Source: DASQPR01 sp035713725
GTDB lineage: Bacteria; Actinomycetota; Actinomycetes; Mycobacteriales; Micromonosporaceae
Assembly (NCBI GenBank): GCA_035713725.1
Contig: DASTMZ010000128.1
Location: forward strand, 1 to 27,424
Reading direction: 5' to 3'
DNA: 27,424 nt
The notes beneath the pieces are model-generated. The model saw only the letters and a program-made list of their open reading frames with translations. It was not told where the DNA came from and did not search any database. The stretch's first letter is position 1; every line of letters starts with the position of its first letter. A program made the position numbers and the translations under genes. Below are positions 13,527-21,231 of the stretch, piece by piece.

Positions 13527-16112
13527 GTGCCGAGCCTCACACGCGCCGCCGCGCTCGAGCGGGCCGCGTCCATCCACGTCGACTCCTACGAGATTGACCT
13601 GGATCTGACGCGCGGTGCGGAGCGCTTCGACTCGGTCACCACGATCACGTTCGGCGCGACCGAACCAGGCCTGACCACCTTCCTCGACGTACGGCCGGCG
13701 CTGCTGCGGTCGGCCACCCTCAACGGCGTGCCGCTGGATCCCGCATCGCTGCGTGACGGTCGGCTCCCGCTGCCGAATCTAGCCGCGCACAACGAGGTCG
13801 TGGTGGACGCCGAAATGGCGTACACGAACAACGGGCAAGGGCTACACCGGTTCGTCGACCCGGCGGACGGCCGCACGTACGTTTACGCGGCGAGCTTCCT
13901 GGATCAGGCACCGTCCATTTTCGGGTGCTTCGATCAGCCCGATCTCAAGGCGCCGGTCAGCGTCACCGTGGCCGTCGATCCGACGTGGATGGTGGCCGGC
14001 AACGGGGTGGCCGCCGAGACGCGACCCGGGCAGTGGGTGCTCGCCACGACACCGCCGCTGGCGACGTATTTCGTGACTGTGGTGGCCGGGCCCTACCACG
14101 CGGTTCGCGACCAGCACGACGGCATTCCGCTCGCGCTCTACGCGCGCACGTCGATCGCCGCCGCGCTGCAGGCACAGGCCGGCGAGATCTTCGCGTTGAC
14201 GCGCGCTTGCCTCGATCGCTATCACGAGCTGTTCGGCGTGCGTTATCCATTTGGGGCGTACCAGCAAGCCTTCGTACCCGAATTCACGATGGGCGCGATG
14301 GAGAACCCGGGCTGCGTGACGTTCCGGGACGAGTACGTCTTCTCGTCCGCCGTGACCGATGCCGAACGGGAACAGCGAGCGCTTGTCATCGCGCACGAAA
14401 TGGCGCACATGTGGTTCGGCGACCTGGTCACCATGCGATGGTGGGACGACCTGTGGCTCAACGAATCGTTCGCGGAATATCTCGGCCACCGCGTCGCCGT
14501 CGAGTGCACCGAGTTCACCAACGCGTGGACGACGTTCGCGATCGGTACGAAGGCGTGGGGGTACGCCGCGGATCAGCGTCCGTCAACGCATCCGGTGTCC
14601 GCCGATGTCGTGGACACCGACGAAGCGCTGCTGAACTTTGACGGCATCTCCTACGCCAAGGGCGCCGCGGTGCTGCGGCAGCTCGCCGCGGTCATCGGCG
14701 ACGAGGCGTTCCTCACTGGGCTGCGGACGTATTTCGGCGTGCATGCGTACGGCAACGCGACGCTCGACGACCTTCTCGTGGCGCTCGGCGACGCGTCCGG
14801 CCGCGACCTCCACGAATGGGCGCGGCTATGGCTGCGTACCGTCGGAGTCAGCACGCTCCGTCTGTCCGCCACCCGTACGGTGACCGACGAATACGCCGAA
14901 GTCGTGCTGACGCAGGAGTCGCCGCACGCGATGCGGCCACACCGGCTGCGCATCGGGTCGTACCGGCGCGACGAATCCGGCGTGACGACGCGACGCGACT
15001 CGGTCGACGTCGACATCGAGCCCGGTAATCACGGTGGCACCGTCATCACGGCACTCGCCGGCCGACCCGCCACGGATCTGTTGCTGGTCAACGACGACGA
15101 CCTCACGTACGCACGGGTTCGGTTGGAACCCGCGGACCTCGACCGGCTCGCGGAGGTATTGCCCTCGGTCGGCGATCCGCTGGCCCGCGCGTTGTTGTGG
15201 ATGGTCGCGTGGGACGTGACGCGGGACGCCGAATGGGATGCGCTGCGCTTCGTCGATCTGTGTGCCGCCGAGTTGCCGCGCGAGTCGGACGTGGCCGTCT
15301 TCGGTGAAGTGCTGGGTTATGCGCGCGACGTGGCGGTGGACCGGTTCGTACCACCGGATCTGGCCGACGCGGCGCGGCGCTCGCTCGCGCATGCATGCCG
15401 GCTGGCCTTCGACGTAGCCGGCGACGCCCGCGACAGCGGAAAGCAACTCGCGGCGGTGCGCGGCATGATCACGTGTGCCGGCCCGGATGACGTGACGTGG
15501 CTGCGGCGCTGGCTCACCGATCCGGTTGCCTTCGACGAGCGCGGCCCGCACGCGGAACCACCAGGCCGCCCGCTCGACACGGAACTACGCTGGCTCATCG
15601 CCGGTCGGCTCGCCACGCTCGGTACGTTCGACGAGGCGGACATCGACGGCGAGCTGGCTCGCGACCGCACCGCCATCACGTCCCAACATGCCGTGCGGGC
15701 GCGTGCGTCCCGCCCCGAGCCAGCGGTCAAGGCCGCCGTGTGGGAACGGCTGATCCACGACGACACGTTGTCCAATCGCGTGCTGTTCGCGAACGCGCGT
15801 GGCTTCTGGCAGCCCGGCCAGGTGTCGCTCACGGCGTCCTATGTGGACCGGTACGTCGCCGAGATGCCGGCGATGGCGGCGCGCCGCAGCGCGCAGGTCG
15901 CCGAACGGGTGGCGCGGTTTGCTTTTCCGGCCTATGCCATCGATGCGGGCTCGCTCGCGCTGATGACGCGCATGCGCGACGATGAATCGCTCGTGCCGGC
16001 GCTTCGACGCGCGCTGATCGACGAGACCGACGAACTCGCGCGCTCGGTCGCGGCGCGTGACCTGGCGGCAAAGCTGCAGCAGGCTCGCGATGACGAGAGG
16101 ACGGTCACATGA
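13527..16112 (+). CDS. pepN: Aminopeptidase N (M1 family zinc metallopeptidase)
   Basis: The 861-residue enzyme removes N-terminal amino acids from peptides in the cytosol. The N-terminal beta domain (about 1-200) resembles the leukotriene-A4-hydrolase saddle. The substrate-anchoring GAMEN motif is at 256-260. The zinc site is HEMAH at 290-294 with the third ligand E313 in the NES-FAEY segment. A long helical C-terminal ERAP1-like domain follows. All key residues are present and the length is normal for the actinobacterial family. The GTG start is fixed by a -10 hexamer 6 nt upstream and by the conserved RAAALERAASIHVDSYEIDLDL-like beginning. Its TGA overlaps the ATG of the next gene by 4 nt, so the two are translationally coupled. 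There is no signal peptide. Confidence 0.97.
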   Translation: MPSLTRAAALERAASIHVDSYEIDLDLTRGAERFDSVTTITFGATEPGLTTFLDVRPALLRSATLNGVPLDPASLRDGRLPLPNLAAHNEVVVDAEMAYTNNGQGLHRFVDPADGRTYVYAASFLDQAPSIFGCFDQPDLKAPVSVTVAVDPTWMVAGNGVAAETRPGQWVLATTPPLATYFVTVVAGPYHAVRDQHDGIPLALYARTSIAAALQAQAGEIFALTRACLDRYHELFGVRYPFGAYQQAFVPEFTMGAMENPGCVTFRDEYVFSSAVTDAEREQRALVIAHEMAHMWFGDLVTMRWWDDLWLNESFAEYLGHRVAVECTEFTNAWTTFAIGTKAWGYAADQRPSTHPVSADVVDTDEALLNFDGISYAKGAAVLRQLAAVIGDEAFLTGLRTYFGVHAYGNATLDDLLVALGDASGRDLHEWARLWLRTVGVSTLRLSATRTVTDEYAEVVLTQESPHAMRPHRLRIGSYRRDESGVTTRRDSVDVDIEPGNHGGTVITALAGRPATDLLLVNDDDLTYARVRLEPADLDRLAEVLPSVGDPLARALLWMVAWDVTRDAEWDALRFVDLCAAELPRESDVAVFGEVLGYARDVAVDRFVPPDLADAARRSLAHACRLAFDVAGDARDSGKQLAAVRGMITCAGPDDVTWLRRWLTDPVAFDERGPHAEPPGRPLDTELRWLIAGRLATLGTFDEADIDGELARDRTAITSQHAVRARASRPEPAVKAAVWERLIHDDTLSNRVLFANARGFWQPGQVSLTASYVDRYVAEMPAMAARRSAQVAERVARFAFPAYAIDAGSLALMTRMRDDESLVPALRRALIDETDELARSVAARDLAAKLQQARDDERTVT

Positions 16113-17428
16113 TCTTCGACGCCGTCGAGTCGATCTCCGTCGACGAGCGCGCCGCGTTGCAGACCGCGCGGCTGCGCACGCTCGTGTCGACGCTGCTCGC
16201 CGTGGACGGCGGCGTACAAGGTGCGCGTCTTCGGGGTATCGGCATCGACTCGGGACTCGAGCTGACGCTCGCCGACCTGCCGAATTTGCCGACCGTGACA
16301 AAGCGCGACCTGTGGGATGCGTACCCGTTCGGCATGCTCGCCGTACCGGTCGAGGACACCGTCGCCATCCACGGCTCCTCCGGCACGAGCGGCCGGCCGA
16401 CGCTGGTCGCGTATACCGATGCCGACCTCGATCTGTGGGCGCACGTGATGGCGCGCAGCCTGGTCGGCGCCGGTGCCACGGCACGCTCGCTCATCCACAA
16501 CGCGTACGGCTACGGCCTATTCACCGGTGGCCTCGGCGTGCACCACGGCGCACGGGCGCTCGGCGCGACCGTACTGCCGATGTCCGGCGGGCAGACGTCG
16601 CGCCAACTGCGGCTGATGCAGGATCTCCGCCCGGATGTGCTGACGTGTACGCCGTCGTACGCGATCTATCTCGGCGAGGCGGCGCGGGCCGAAGGCATCA
16701 ACCCAGCGAGCCTGTCGATCCGGGTCGGCGTACATGGTGCGGAACCGTGGACCGACGCGATGCGCGAGCAGATCGAGACCCTGCTTGGCATTCGGGCGCT
16801 GGACATCTACGGACTCTCCGAGATCATCGGTCCGGGAGTCGCCTGCGAGACGCTGCATTCGGGCGGTTGGCTGCACGTCCAGGACGACGTGTTCCTGGTC
16901 GAGGCGCTCGATCCGGTGACCGGCCGAGCAGTGCCGGACGGTGAGTTGGGCGAGCTGACGTTCACCACGCTCACGAAGCAGGCGCTGCCGTTGCTGCGCT
17001 ACCGCACCGGCGATCTCGCGCGGCTCGATCGGCACCCGACCCCGACCGACGAGTCGCAGACCGCGTGGCGCACCTCGGTGAAGATGAGCAAGATCGTCGG
17101 CCGCGCCGACGACATGCTGATCGTGCGCGGTGTCAACGTCTACCCGAGCGAGGTGGAGGCGGTTGTCCTCGCCGACCCGGCGGTCGGTGCGCAATACCTG
17201 CTCGTACTGGACGAACGTGGCGCGCTGGCGAGGCTCGTGGTGTGCTGCGAGTCCGACGCGGAGCCCGCGATGGTGGCGGGCCGCTTGAACGAAGCACTCG
17301 GCAAGCGTCTCGGGCTGGCTTGCGACGTACACGTCGGGTCGCCGGGGACGCTTCCGCGGACCGAGGTCGGCAAGGCGGTCCGGGTGTTGCATTGGTCGGG
17401 GGGCGAGGCGCCGATCGCTGGATTGTGA
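16109..17428 (+). CDS. Phenylacetate-CoA ligase-like AMP-forming acyl-CoA synthetase
   Basis: The 439-residue adenylate-forming enzyme resembles PaaK, which activates aryl or acyl acids with ATP and CoA. The P-loop-like motif HGSSGTSGRPTLVAYT lies at about 90-105. The motif YGLSEIIGPGVACE follows in the middle. YRTGDLARL provides the AMP-ribose aspartate. The C-terminal domain has GRADDMLIVRGVNVYPSEVE. The catalytic C-terminal Lys is plausible in RTEVGKAVRV. It overlaps pepN by 4 nt. No other phenylacetate-degradation genes are in the window, so the true acid substrate is unknown. The call to the PaaK-like family is firm; phenylacetate itself is inference. A short hairpin follows the stop. 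Confidence 0.88.
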   Translation: MIFDAVESISVDERAALQTARLRTLVSTLLAVDGGVQGARLRGIGIDSGLELTLADLPNLPTVTKRDLWDAYPFGMLAVPVEDTVAIHGSSGTSGRPTLVAYTDADLDLWAHVMARSLVGAGATARSLIHNAYGYGLFTGGLGVHHGARALGATVLPMSGGQTSRQLRLMQDLRPDVLTCTPSYAIYLGEAARAEGINPASLSIRVGVHGAEPWTDAMREQIETLLGIRALDIYGLSEIIGPGVACETLHSGGWLHVQDDVFLVEALDPVTGRAVPDGELGELTFTTLTKQALPLLRYRTGDLARLDRHPTPTDESQTAWRTSVKMSKIVGRADDMLIVRGVNVYPSEVEAVVLADPAVGAQYLLVLDERGALARLVVCCESDAEPAMVAGRLNEALGKRLGLACDVHVGSPGTLPRTEVGKAVRVLHWSGGEAPIAGL

Positions 17429-17438
17429 TGGCGTTTGT

Positions 17439-17455
17439 GGTCCCGGACCGGGACC
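17439..17455 (+). terminator. Short hairpin after the PaaK-like gene
   Basis: GGTCCCG (17439-17445) and CGGGACC (17449-17455) form a perfect 7-bp stem with a 3-nt loop, 10 bp after the stop codon. No T-run follows. It lies upstream of the separate nadD promoter, consistent with a transcription-unit boundary. Confidence 0.4.
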
Positions 17456-17525
17456 CGCGTGCCGAGCCGGCCGCCCGACGACGCTGGCGCGACCGGCTCG
17501 ACGAAACCCCATGTCATCGGCCGGA

Positions 17526-17531
17526 TAGCAT
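17526..17531 (+). promoter_or_regulatory. -10 element of nadD, leaderless type
   Basis: TAGCAT lies 6 nt before ATG 17538 and no Shine-Dalgarno intervenes, the same arrangement as at pepN, degV and comEA. The -35 region is not recognisable. Confidence 0.5.
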
Positions 17532-17537
17532 CGGCGC

Positions 17538-18176
17538 ATGGATAACGGACCGGAGGTCGAGCCGCACCCCTCGCGCCCGCGACGCATCGGGATCATGGGC
17601 GGCACGTTCGACCCCATCCACCATGGCCACCTGGTCGCGGCAAGTGAGGTCGCGGACCGGTTCAGCCTCGACGAGGTGGTGTTCGTGCCGACCGGTGTGC
17701 CGTGGCAGAAGGTCGACGGCGTGAGCTCGGCCGAGGACCGCTACCTGATGACCGTCATCGCGACCGCGTCGAACCCACGGTTCGGTGTGAGTCGAGTGGA
17801 CATCGATCGCGAGGGTCCGACGTACACGGTCGACACGCTGCGTGAGTTCCGGTCCGCGTACGGCACCGACGCGCAACTGTTCTTCATCACCGGCGCGGAT
17901 GCGTTGGAGAGGATCCTCTCCTGGAAGGACGCCGACCAGATCTTCGACCTGGCACACCTCGTCGGCGTGACGCGTCCGGGCTTCGAACTCTCCGACGACC
18001 ATCTGCCCGACGACGCGGTGAGCTTGATTGAAGTGCCGGCGATGGCCATCTCGTCGACGGCCTGCCGGGAGCGCGTGGCGGCCGGTCACCCGGTGTGGTA
18101 CCTGGTACCGGACGGCGTCGTGCAGTACATCGCAAAACGCCGTTTGTACCGCAAAGATGACGTACTGCTCGCATGA
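17538..18176 (+). CDS. nadD: Nicotinate-nucleotide adenylyltransferase
   Basis: The 212-residue enzyme makes nicotinate adenine dinucleotide from nicotinate mononucleotide and ATP in NAD synthesis. The nucleotidyltransferase fold shows GIMGGTFDPIHHGHL (the G/TFDP and HxGH motifs, from residue 18) and FVPTGVPWQK. The C-terminal ISSTACR (171-177) matches the ISxTxxR signature. All catalytic residues are present. A -10 hexamer 6 nt upstream suggests a leaderless mRNA. The following genes, rsfS and a histidine phosphatase, match the Rv2421c-Rv2419c order of mycobacteria. Confidence 0.96.
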   Translation: MDNGPEVEPHPSRPRRIGIMGGTFDPIHHGHLVAASEVADRFSLDEVVFVPTGVPWQKVDGVSSAEDRYLMTVIATASNPRFGVSRVDIDREGPTYTVDTLREFRSAYGTDAQLFFITGADALERILSWKDADQIFDLAHLVGVTRPGFELSDDHLPDDAVSLIEVPAMAISSTACRERVAAGHPVWYLVPDGVVQYIAKRRLYRKDDVLLA

Positions 18177-18286
18177 TCGGCGCTGCGGCTACGGACTGCC
18201 GTACGACGATTGTGAGAGGCTTGGACTGACCGGGCGCTGGAGAACGGGCCGGCGCGGCCGGCCACCCGTACGTGGAGAGGAACCAG

Positions 18287-18694
18287 GTGCCCGCATCCGA
18301 GCGTTCTCGTGAGTTGGCCCTCGCCGCGGCGCAGGCCGCAGCGGACAAGAAGGCCGACGACATAGTCCTCCTCGACGTGGCCGATCAACTGGTGATCACC
18401 GATATCTTCCTGGTCGCCTCGGCGCCGAACGAGCGCCAAGTGTCCTCGATCGTGGATGCCATCGAAGAGGCATTGTTGTCGCTGCCGGAGCGGGCCAAGC
18501 CGGTCCGACGGGAGGGCGAGCGAGCCGGTCGGTGGGTGCTCCTCGACTACGTGGACATCGTGGTGCACGTGCAGCACGCCGAGGAGCGCGAGTTCTACGC
18601 GCTGGACCGGCTGTGGAAAGACTGCGAGCGCGTCCCGTTCGTGGATCGCGACCTGGCCAACTCCGCACCGGGCGCGGCCCGCGACACCGCGTGA
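18287..18694 (+). CDS. rsfS: Ribosomal silencing factor RsfS
   Basis: The 135-residue protein belongs to the RsfS/Iojap family, which binds ribosomal protein L14 and blocks 30S-50S joining when nutrients are low. Visible signatures are A-DKKADDIVLLDV, V-ITDIFLVASA-NERQV and RWVLLDYVDIVVHVQ with EEREFYALDRLW, all typical of the family. GTG 18287 is chosen because GGAGAGG (18274-18280) lies 6 nt upstream; the longer frame to 18272 would start inside that ribosome-binding site. It overlaps the next gene by 4 nt (GTGA), giving coupling. Confidence 0.95.
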   Translation: MPASERSRELALAAAQAAADKKADDIVLLDVADQLVITDIFLVASAPNERQVSSIVDAIEEALLSLPERAKPVRREGERAGRWVLLDYVDIVVHVQHAEEREFYALDRLWKDCERVPFVDRDLANSAPGAARDTA

Positions 18695-19410
18695 CCCGGC
18701 TGATCGTCTGGCGACATGGTCAGACCGAATGGAACGCGACGCAGCGCTATCAGGGCCAGTCCGACGTCGAGCTGGACGACGTCGGTCGCGCCCAAGCTGC
18801 CGCGGCAGCCGAGTGCATCGCAAAGGAACAGCCGGATGCGATCGTCTCGAGTGATCTTCGGCGGGCGGCCGACACGGCTGGCGCACTGGCTACCGTGACC
18901 GGGCTGCCCGTCCGACTCGACCAACGGCTGCGCGAACAGCATTTCGGCGAGTGGCAGGGGCTCACTACCGACGAGATCTCGGCACGCTTTCCGGACGCGT
19001 GGGCCCGGTGGGGTCGCGGCGAGGCCGCGGACGGGCTGGGGATCGAGGACCGGGCTGCGTTTGGTCGGCGAGCAGTCGACGCGGTGACGGATGCGCTGAC
19101 GCTGGGCGACGTGGTCGTCGTCGTGACCCACGGCGGCACTGCGTTGCTCGGGATCGGTGGCTTGCTCGGCTGGCCAGCCGAGACGTCCAGTCCGCTGGTC
19201 GTGATGATGAACGGTCACTGGGCGGAGGTGGTGTGGCATCGCCGCCGCGCCCGTTGGGCCTTGCAGGCGTACAACGTCGGTGCGGCACCCGCGCTGTTCT
19301 TTCCCGACGTACGGCCGGATTTGCACCGCGCCGGGCCTGCGACGCTAACGCCGCCGACTAGTCGGATCCCGCGATCGGTGCCTGGTCCAAACGCCGCCGA
19401 CATCGGATAA
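18691..19410 (+). CDS. Histidine phosphatase family protein (GpgP-like)
   Basis: The 239-residue protein starts MTRLIVWRHGQTEWNATQRY. The R-H-G catalytic motif (R8-H9-G10) of the histidine phosphatase superfamily is intact. The later motifs EQHFGEWQGL and VVTHGG are also present. In mycobacteria the gene in this exact position (Rv2419c) encodes glucosyl-3-phosphoglycerate phosphatase of methylglucose lipopolysaccharide synthesis. Synteny suggests the same role, but the mycobacterial neighbour octT is absent, so the substrate is uncertain. GTG 18691 overlaps the rsfS stop by 4 nt. The last 30 residues form a Pro-rich tail outside the fold. Its TAA stop forms part of the degV -10 hexamer. Confidence 0.88.
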   Translation: MTRLIVWRHGQTEWNATQRYQGQSDVELDDVGRAQAAAAAECIAKEQPDAIVSSDLRRAADTAGALATVTGLPVRLDQRLREQHFGEWQGLTTDEISARFPDAWARWGRGEAADGLGIEDRAAFGRRAVDAVTDALTLGDVVVVVTHGGTALLGIGGLLGWPAETSSPLVVMMNGHWAEVVWHRRRARWALQAYNVGAAPALFFPDVRPDLHRAGPATLTPPTSRIPRSVPGPNAADIG

Positions 19411-19413
19411 CGT
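19408..19413 (+). promoter_or_regulatory. -10 element of degV, leaderless type
   Basis: TAACGT lies 6 nt before ATG 19420, and its TAA is the stop codon of the preceding histidine phosphatase gene. No Shine-Dalgarno is present. degV can therefore be transcribed separately despite the tight 9-bp gap. Confidence 0.5.
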
Positions 19414-19419
19414 GCCTGC

Positions 19420-20268
19420 ATGGCGCGTGTAGCGGTGGTGACCGACTCGACGGCGTATCTGCCGGCCGACGTCGCGGCCGCGCACCACCTCACGGTCGTA
19501 CCGCTCACTGTCGTGCTGGGCGGTCGCGAGGGCCTGGAGGGTGTCGACATCACACCGACCGATGTCGCGCAGGCACTCGTCGCGCGGCGCGGCACGGTCA
19601 GCACCTCACGTCCGTCGCCCGCCGACTTCGAAGCCGTCTATCGCCGGCTGCTCGACGCGGGCGCCACCGGCATCGCGTCGGTGCATCTGTCGTCCAAGCT
19701 GTCCGGCACTCATGAGGCCGCGGTGCTCGCTGCGCAAAGTTGCCGCGGCGCCATCGACGTCATCGACGGTCAGTCCGCCGGCATGGGCATCGGCTTCGCG
19801 GCACTCGATGCGGCACGGTCCGCCGCAGGCGGTGCCGACCTGGACGACGTCGGCGCGGCGGCGCGCGCTGGGGTCGGGCGTACCAGCGTGCTGTTCTATG
19901 TGGACACATTGGAGCATCTGCGTCGCGGCGGCCGCATCGGCGCCGCCTCCGCGTTGCTCGGCACCGCGCTGTCGGTCAAGCCGATCCTGCACGTGAGCGA
20001 CGGCACGATCGTGGTACGCGACAAGGTACGCACCGCGAGTCGAGCGCTGGCCCGCATGGTGGACCTCGCGGTCGAGACCGCCGGCGACTCCGACGTGGAC
20101 CTCGCCGTACACCATCTCGACGCCCCGGAACGAGCGCAACAAATCGAGACGGCCATGGTCGCGCGGCTCGGCGACAAGGTCCACGACACGTACACAAGCG
20201 AGATCGGCGCGGTGGTCGCGGCGCACGTCGGCCCGGGACTCGTGTCGATAGTCGTACACCGTCGCTGA
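19420..20268 (+). CDS. DegV family fatty-acid-binding protein
   Basis: The 282-residue DegV protein begins MARVAVVTDSTAYLPADVA, the standard V-T-D-S-T/A opening. It contains TSRPSPADFEAVYRRLLDAG and HLSSKLSGTH(E), the Ser/Thr and S-S-x-L-S-G-T motifs that bind the fatty-acid carboxylate. LEHLRRGGRIGAASALLGTALSVKPIL is also family-diagnostic. Members deliver fatty acids to FakA-type kinases or act as lipid carriers; no fakA is adjacent. Its place after the histidine phosphatase and before comEA matches Rv2417c in mycobacteria. The start is supported by a -10 hexamer 6 nt upstream. Confidence 0.95.
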   Translation: MARVAVVTDSTAYLPADVAAAHHLTVVPLTVVLGGREGLEGVDITPTDVAQALVARRGTVSTSRPSPADFEAVYRRLLDAGATGIASVHLSSKLSGTHEAAVLAAQSCRGAIDVIDGQSAGMGIGFAALDAARSAAGGADLDDVGAAARAGVGRTSVLFYVDTLEHLRRGGRIGAASALLGTALSVKPILHVSDGTIVVRDKVRTASRALARMVDLAVETAGDSDVDLAVHHLDAPERAQQIETAMVARLGDKVHDTYTSEIGAVVAAHVGPGLVSIVVHRR

Positions 20269-20346
20269 TCGCCGCTGTCATCCACAGGCGCCCTAGCGGT
20301 CCACACATCCGGGCCGTTGCGTTCGCGTCGGCGACCGACGGCGACC

Positions 20347-20352
20347 TAACCT
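20347..20352 (+). promoter_or_regulatory. -10 element of comEA, leaderless type
   Basis: TAACCT lies 6 nt before GTG 20359 with no Shine-Dalgarno in between. This supports the GTG as the comEA start and suggests a leaderless comEA-comEC transcript. Confidence 0.5.
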
Positions 20353-20358
20353 GCCCGG

Positions 20359-21231
20359 GTGCGACGAGGTGAGCAGCCGCCGGATCCGTTGGTAGCGCGG
20401 CGTTTCGAGCGGATGTGGCCCGGCCTGACGACGGCGGCCGTGCCGACTATCGGACCATCATCCGAGTTTGGTGCATCCGCGGCCGACGCGACATCGACAG
20501 GTGCCGACTCGGTCGGTGCGGCGACCGAGACCCGCTTCGGTCGGGACTCGGACCCCGTCGCGCCGGCCGCATCCGCGGTGAGTGCCCGTGCGCTCGCGGC
20601 GCTCAACCCCGGACGGCGCGCAACCAAAGCGCTCGCACTGGTCGCCGTCGTGGCGATGCTCGTTGCGGCATATCTCGCGTGGCGCTCCCGACCGCATGAG
20701 ATCCCAGTCAATACGTTCGCCGCGGCGGCGGCCACGAACGGCAGCGACGGACACGACCCGTCGACTACTTCGCCGGCCGCGCGCGCCTCGGCGATGCTCG
20801 TGGTCGCGGTCGAGGGCAAGGTCAAACATCCAGGGCTGGTACGGCTGCCGCCCGGCGCACGCATCGCGGATGCGATCGCGGCGGCCGGCGGTGCATTGCC
20901 CGGCACTGACCTGTCGTTCGTAAACCTCGCCCAAAAAGTCGTCGACGGCCAGCTCATCGTGGTGGGCGTCGCGCCGCCGCCCGGCGCCGCGACCGGGTCT
21001 GCCGGTGGCACGGCCGGCTCGGCGGGTGCCGCCGCCGGTGCGCCGATCAATCTCAACAGCGCGACGGAGGCCGACCTCGAGACGCTGCCCGGCATCGGCC
21101 CAGCGCTGGCGCAGCGGATCATCGACTACCGCACGCAGCACGGCGGCTTTCACAGCGTGGACGAGTTGCGCAACGTGTCGGGCATCGGCGATGCGAAGTT
21201 CGCGGAGATCAAGGATCTGGTGACCGTGTGA
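20359..21231 (+). CDS. comEA: ComEA family competence DNA receptor
   Basis: The 290-residue membrane-anchored DNA-binding protein belongs to the type of transformation apparatus that pulls DNA to the ComEC channel. A cytoplasmic Pro/Ala/Asp-rich N-terminus (about 1-88) precedes one TM helix (about 90-111, ALALVAVVAMLVAAYLAW). An SLBB-like domain follows (VAVEGKVKHPGLVRLPPGAR). After a Gly/Ala linker comes a C-terminal helix-hairpin-helix pair (INLNSATEADLETLPGIGPA and later NVSGIGDAKF). The long actinobacterial N-terminal region is usual. It overlaps comEC by 4 nt. No pilus genes are in the window, so competence is not implied by these two genes alone. Confidence 0.95.
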   Translation: MRRGEQPPDPLVARRFERMWPGLTTAAVPTIGPSSEFGASAADATSTGADSVGAATETRFGRDSDPVAPAASAVSARALAALNPGRRATKALALVAVVAMLVAAYLAWRSRPHEIPVNTFAAAAATNGSDGHDPSTTSPAARASAMLVVAVEGKVKHPGLVRLPPGARIADAIAAAGGALPGTDLSFVNLAQKVVDGQLIVVGVAPPPGAATGSAGGTAGSAGAAAGAPINLNSATEADLETLPGIGPALAQRIIDYRTQHGGFHSVDELRNVSGIGDAKFAEIKDLVTV

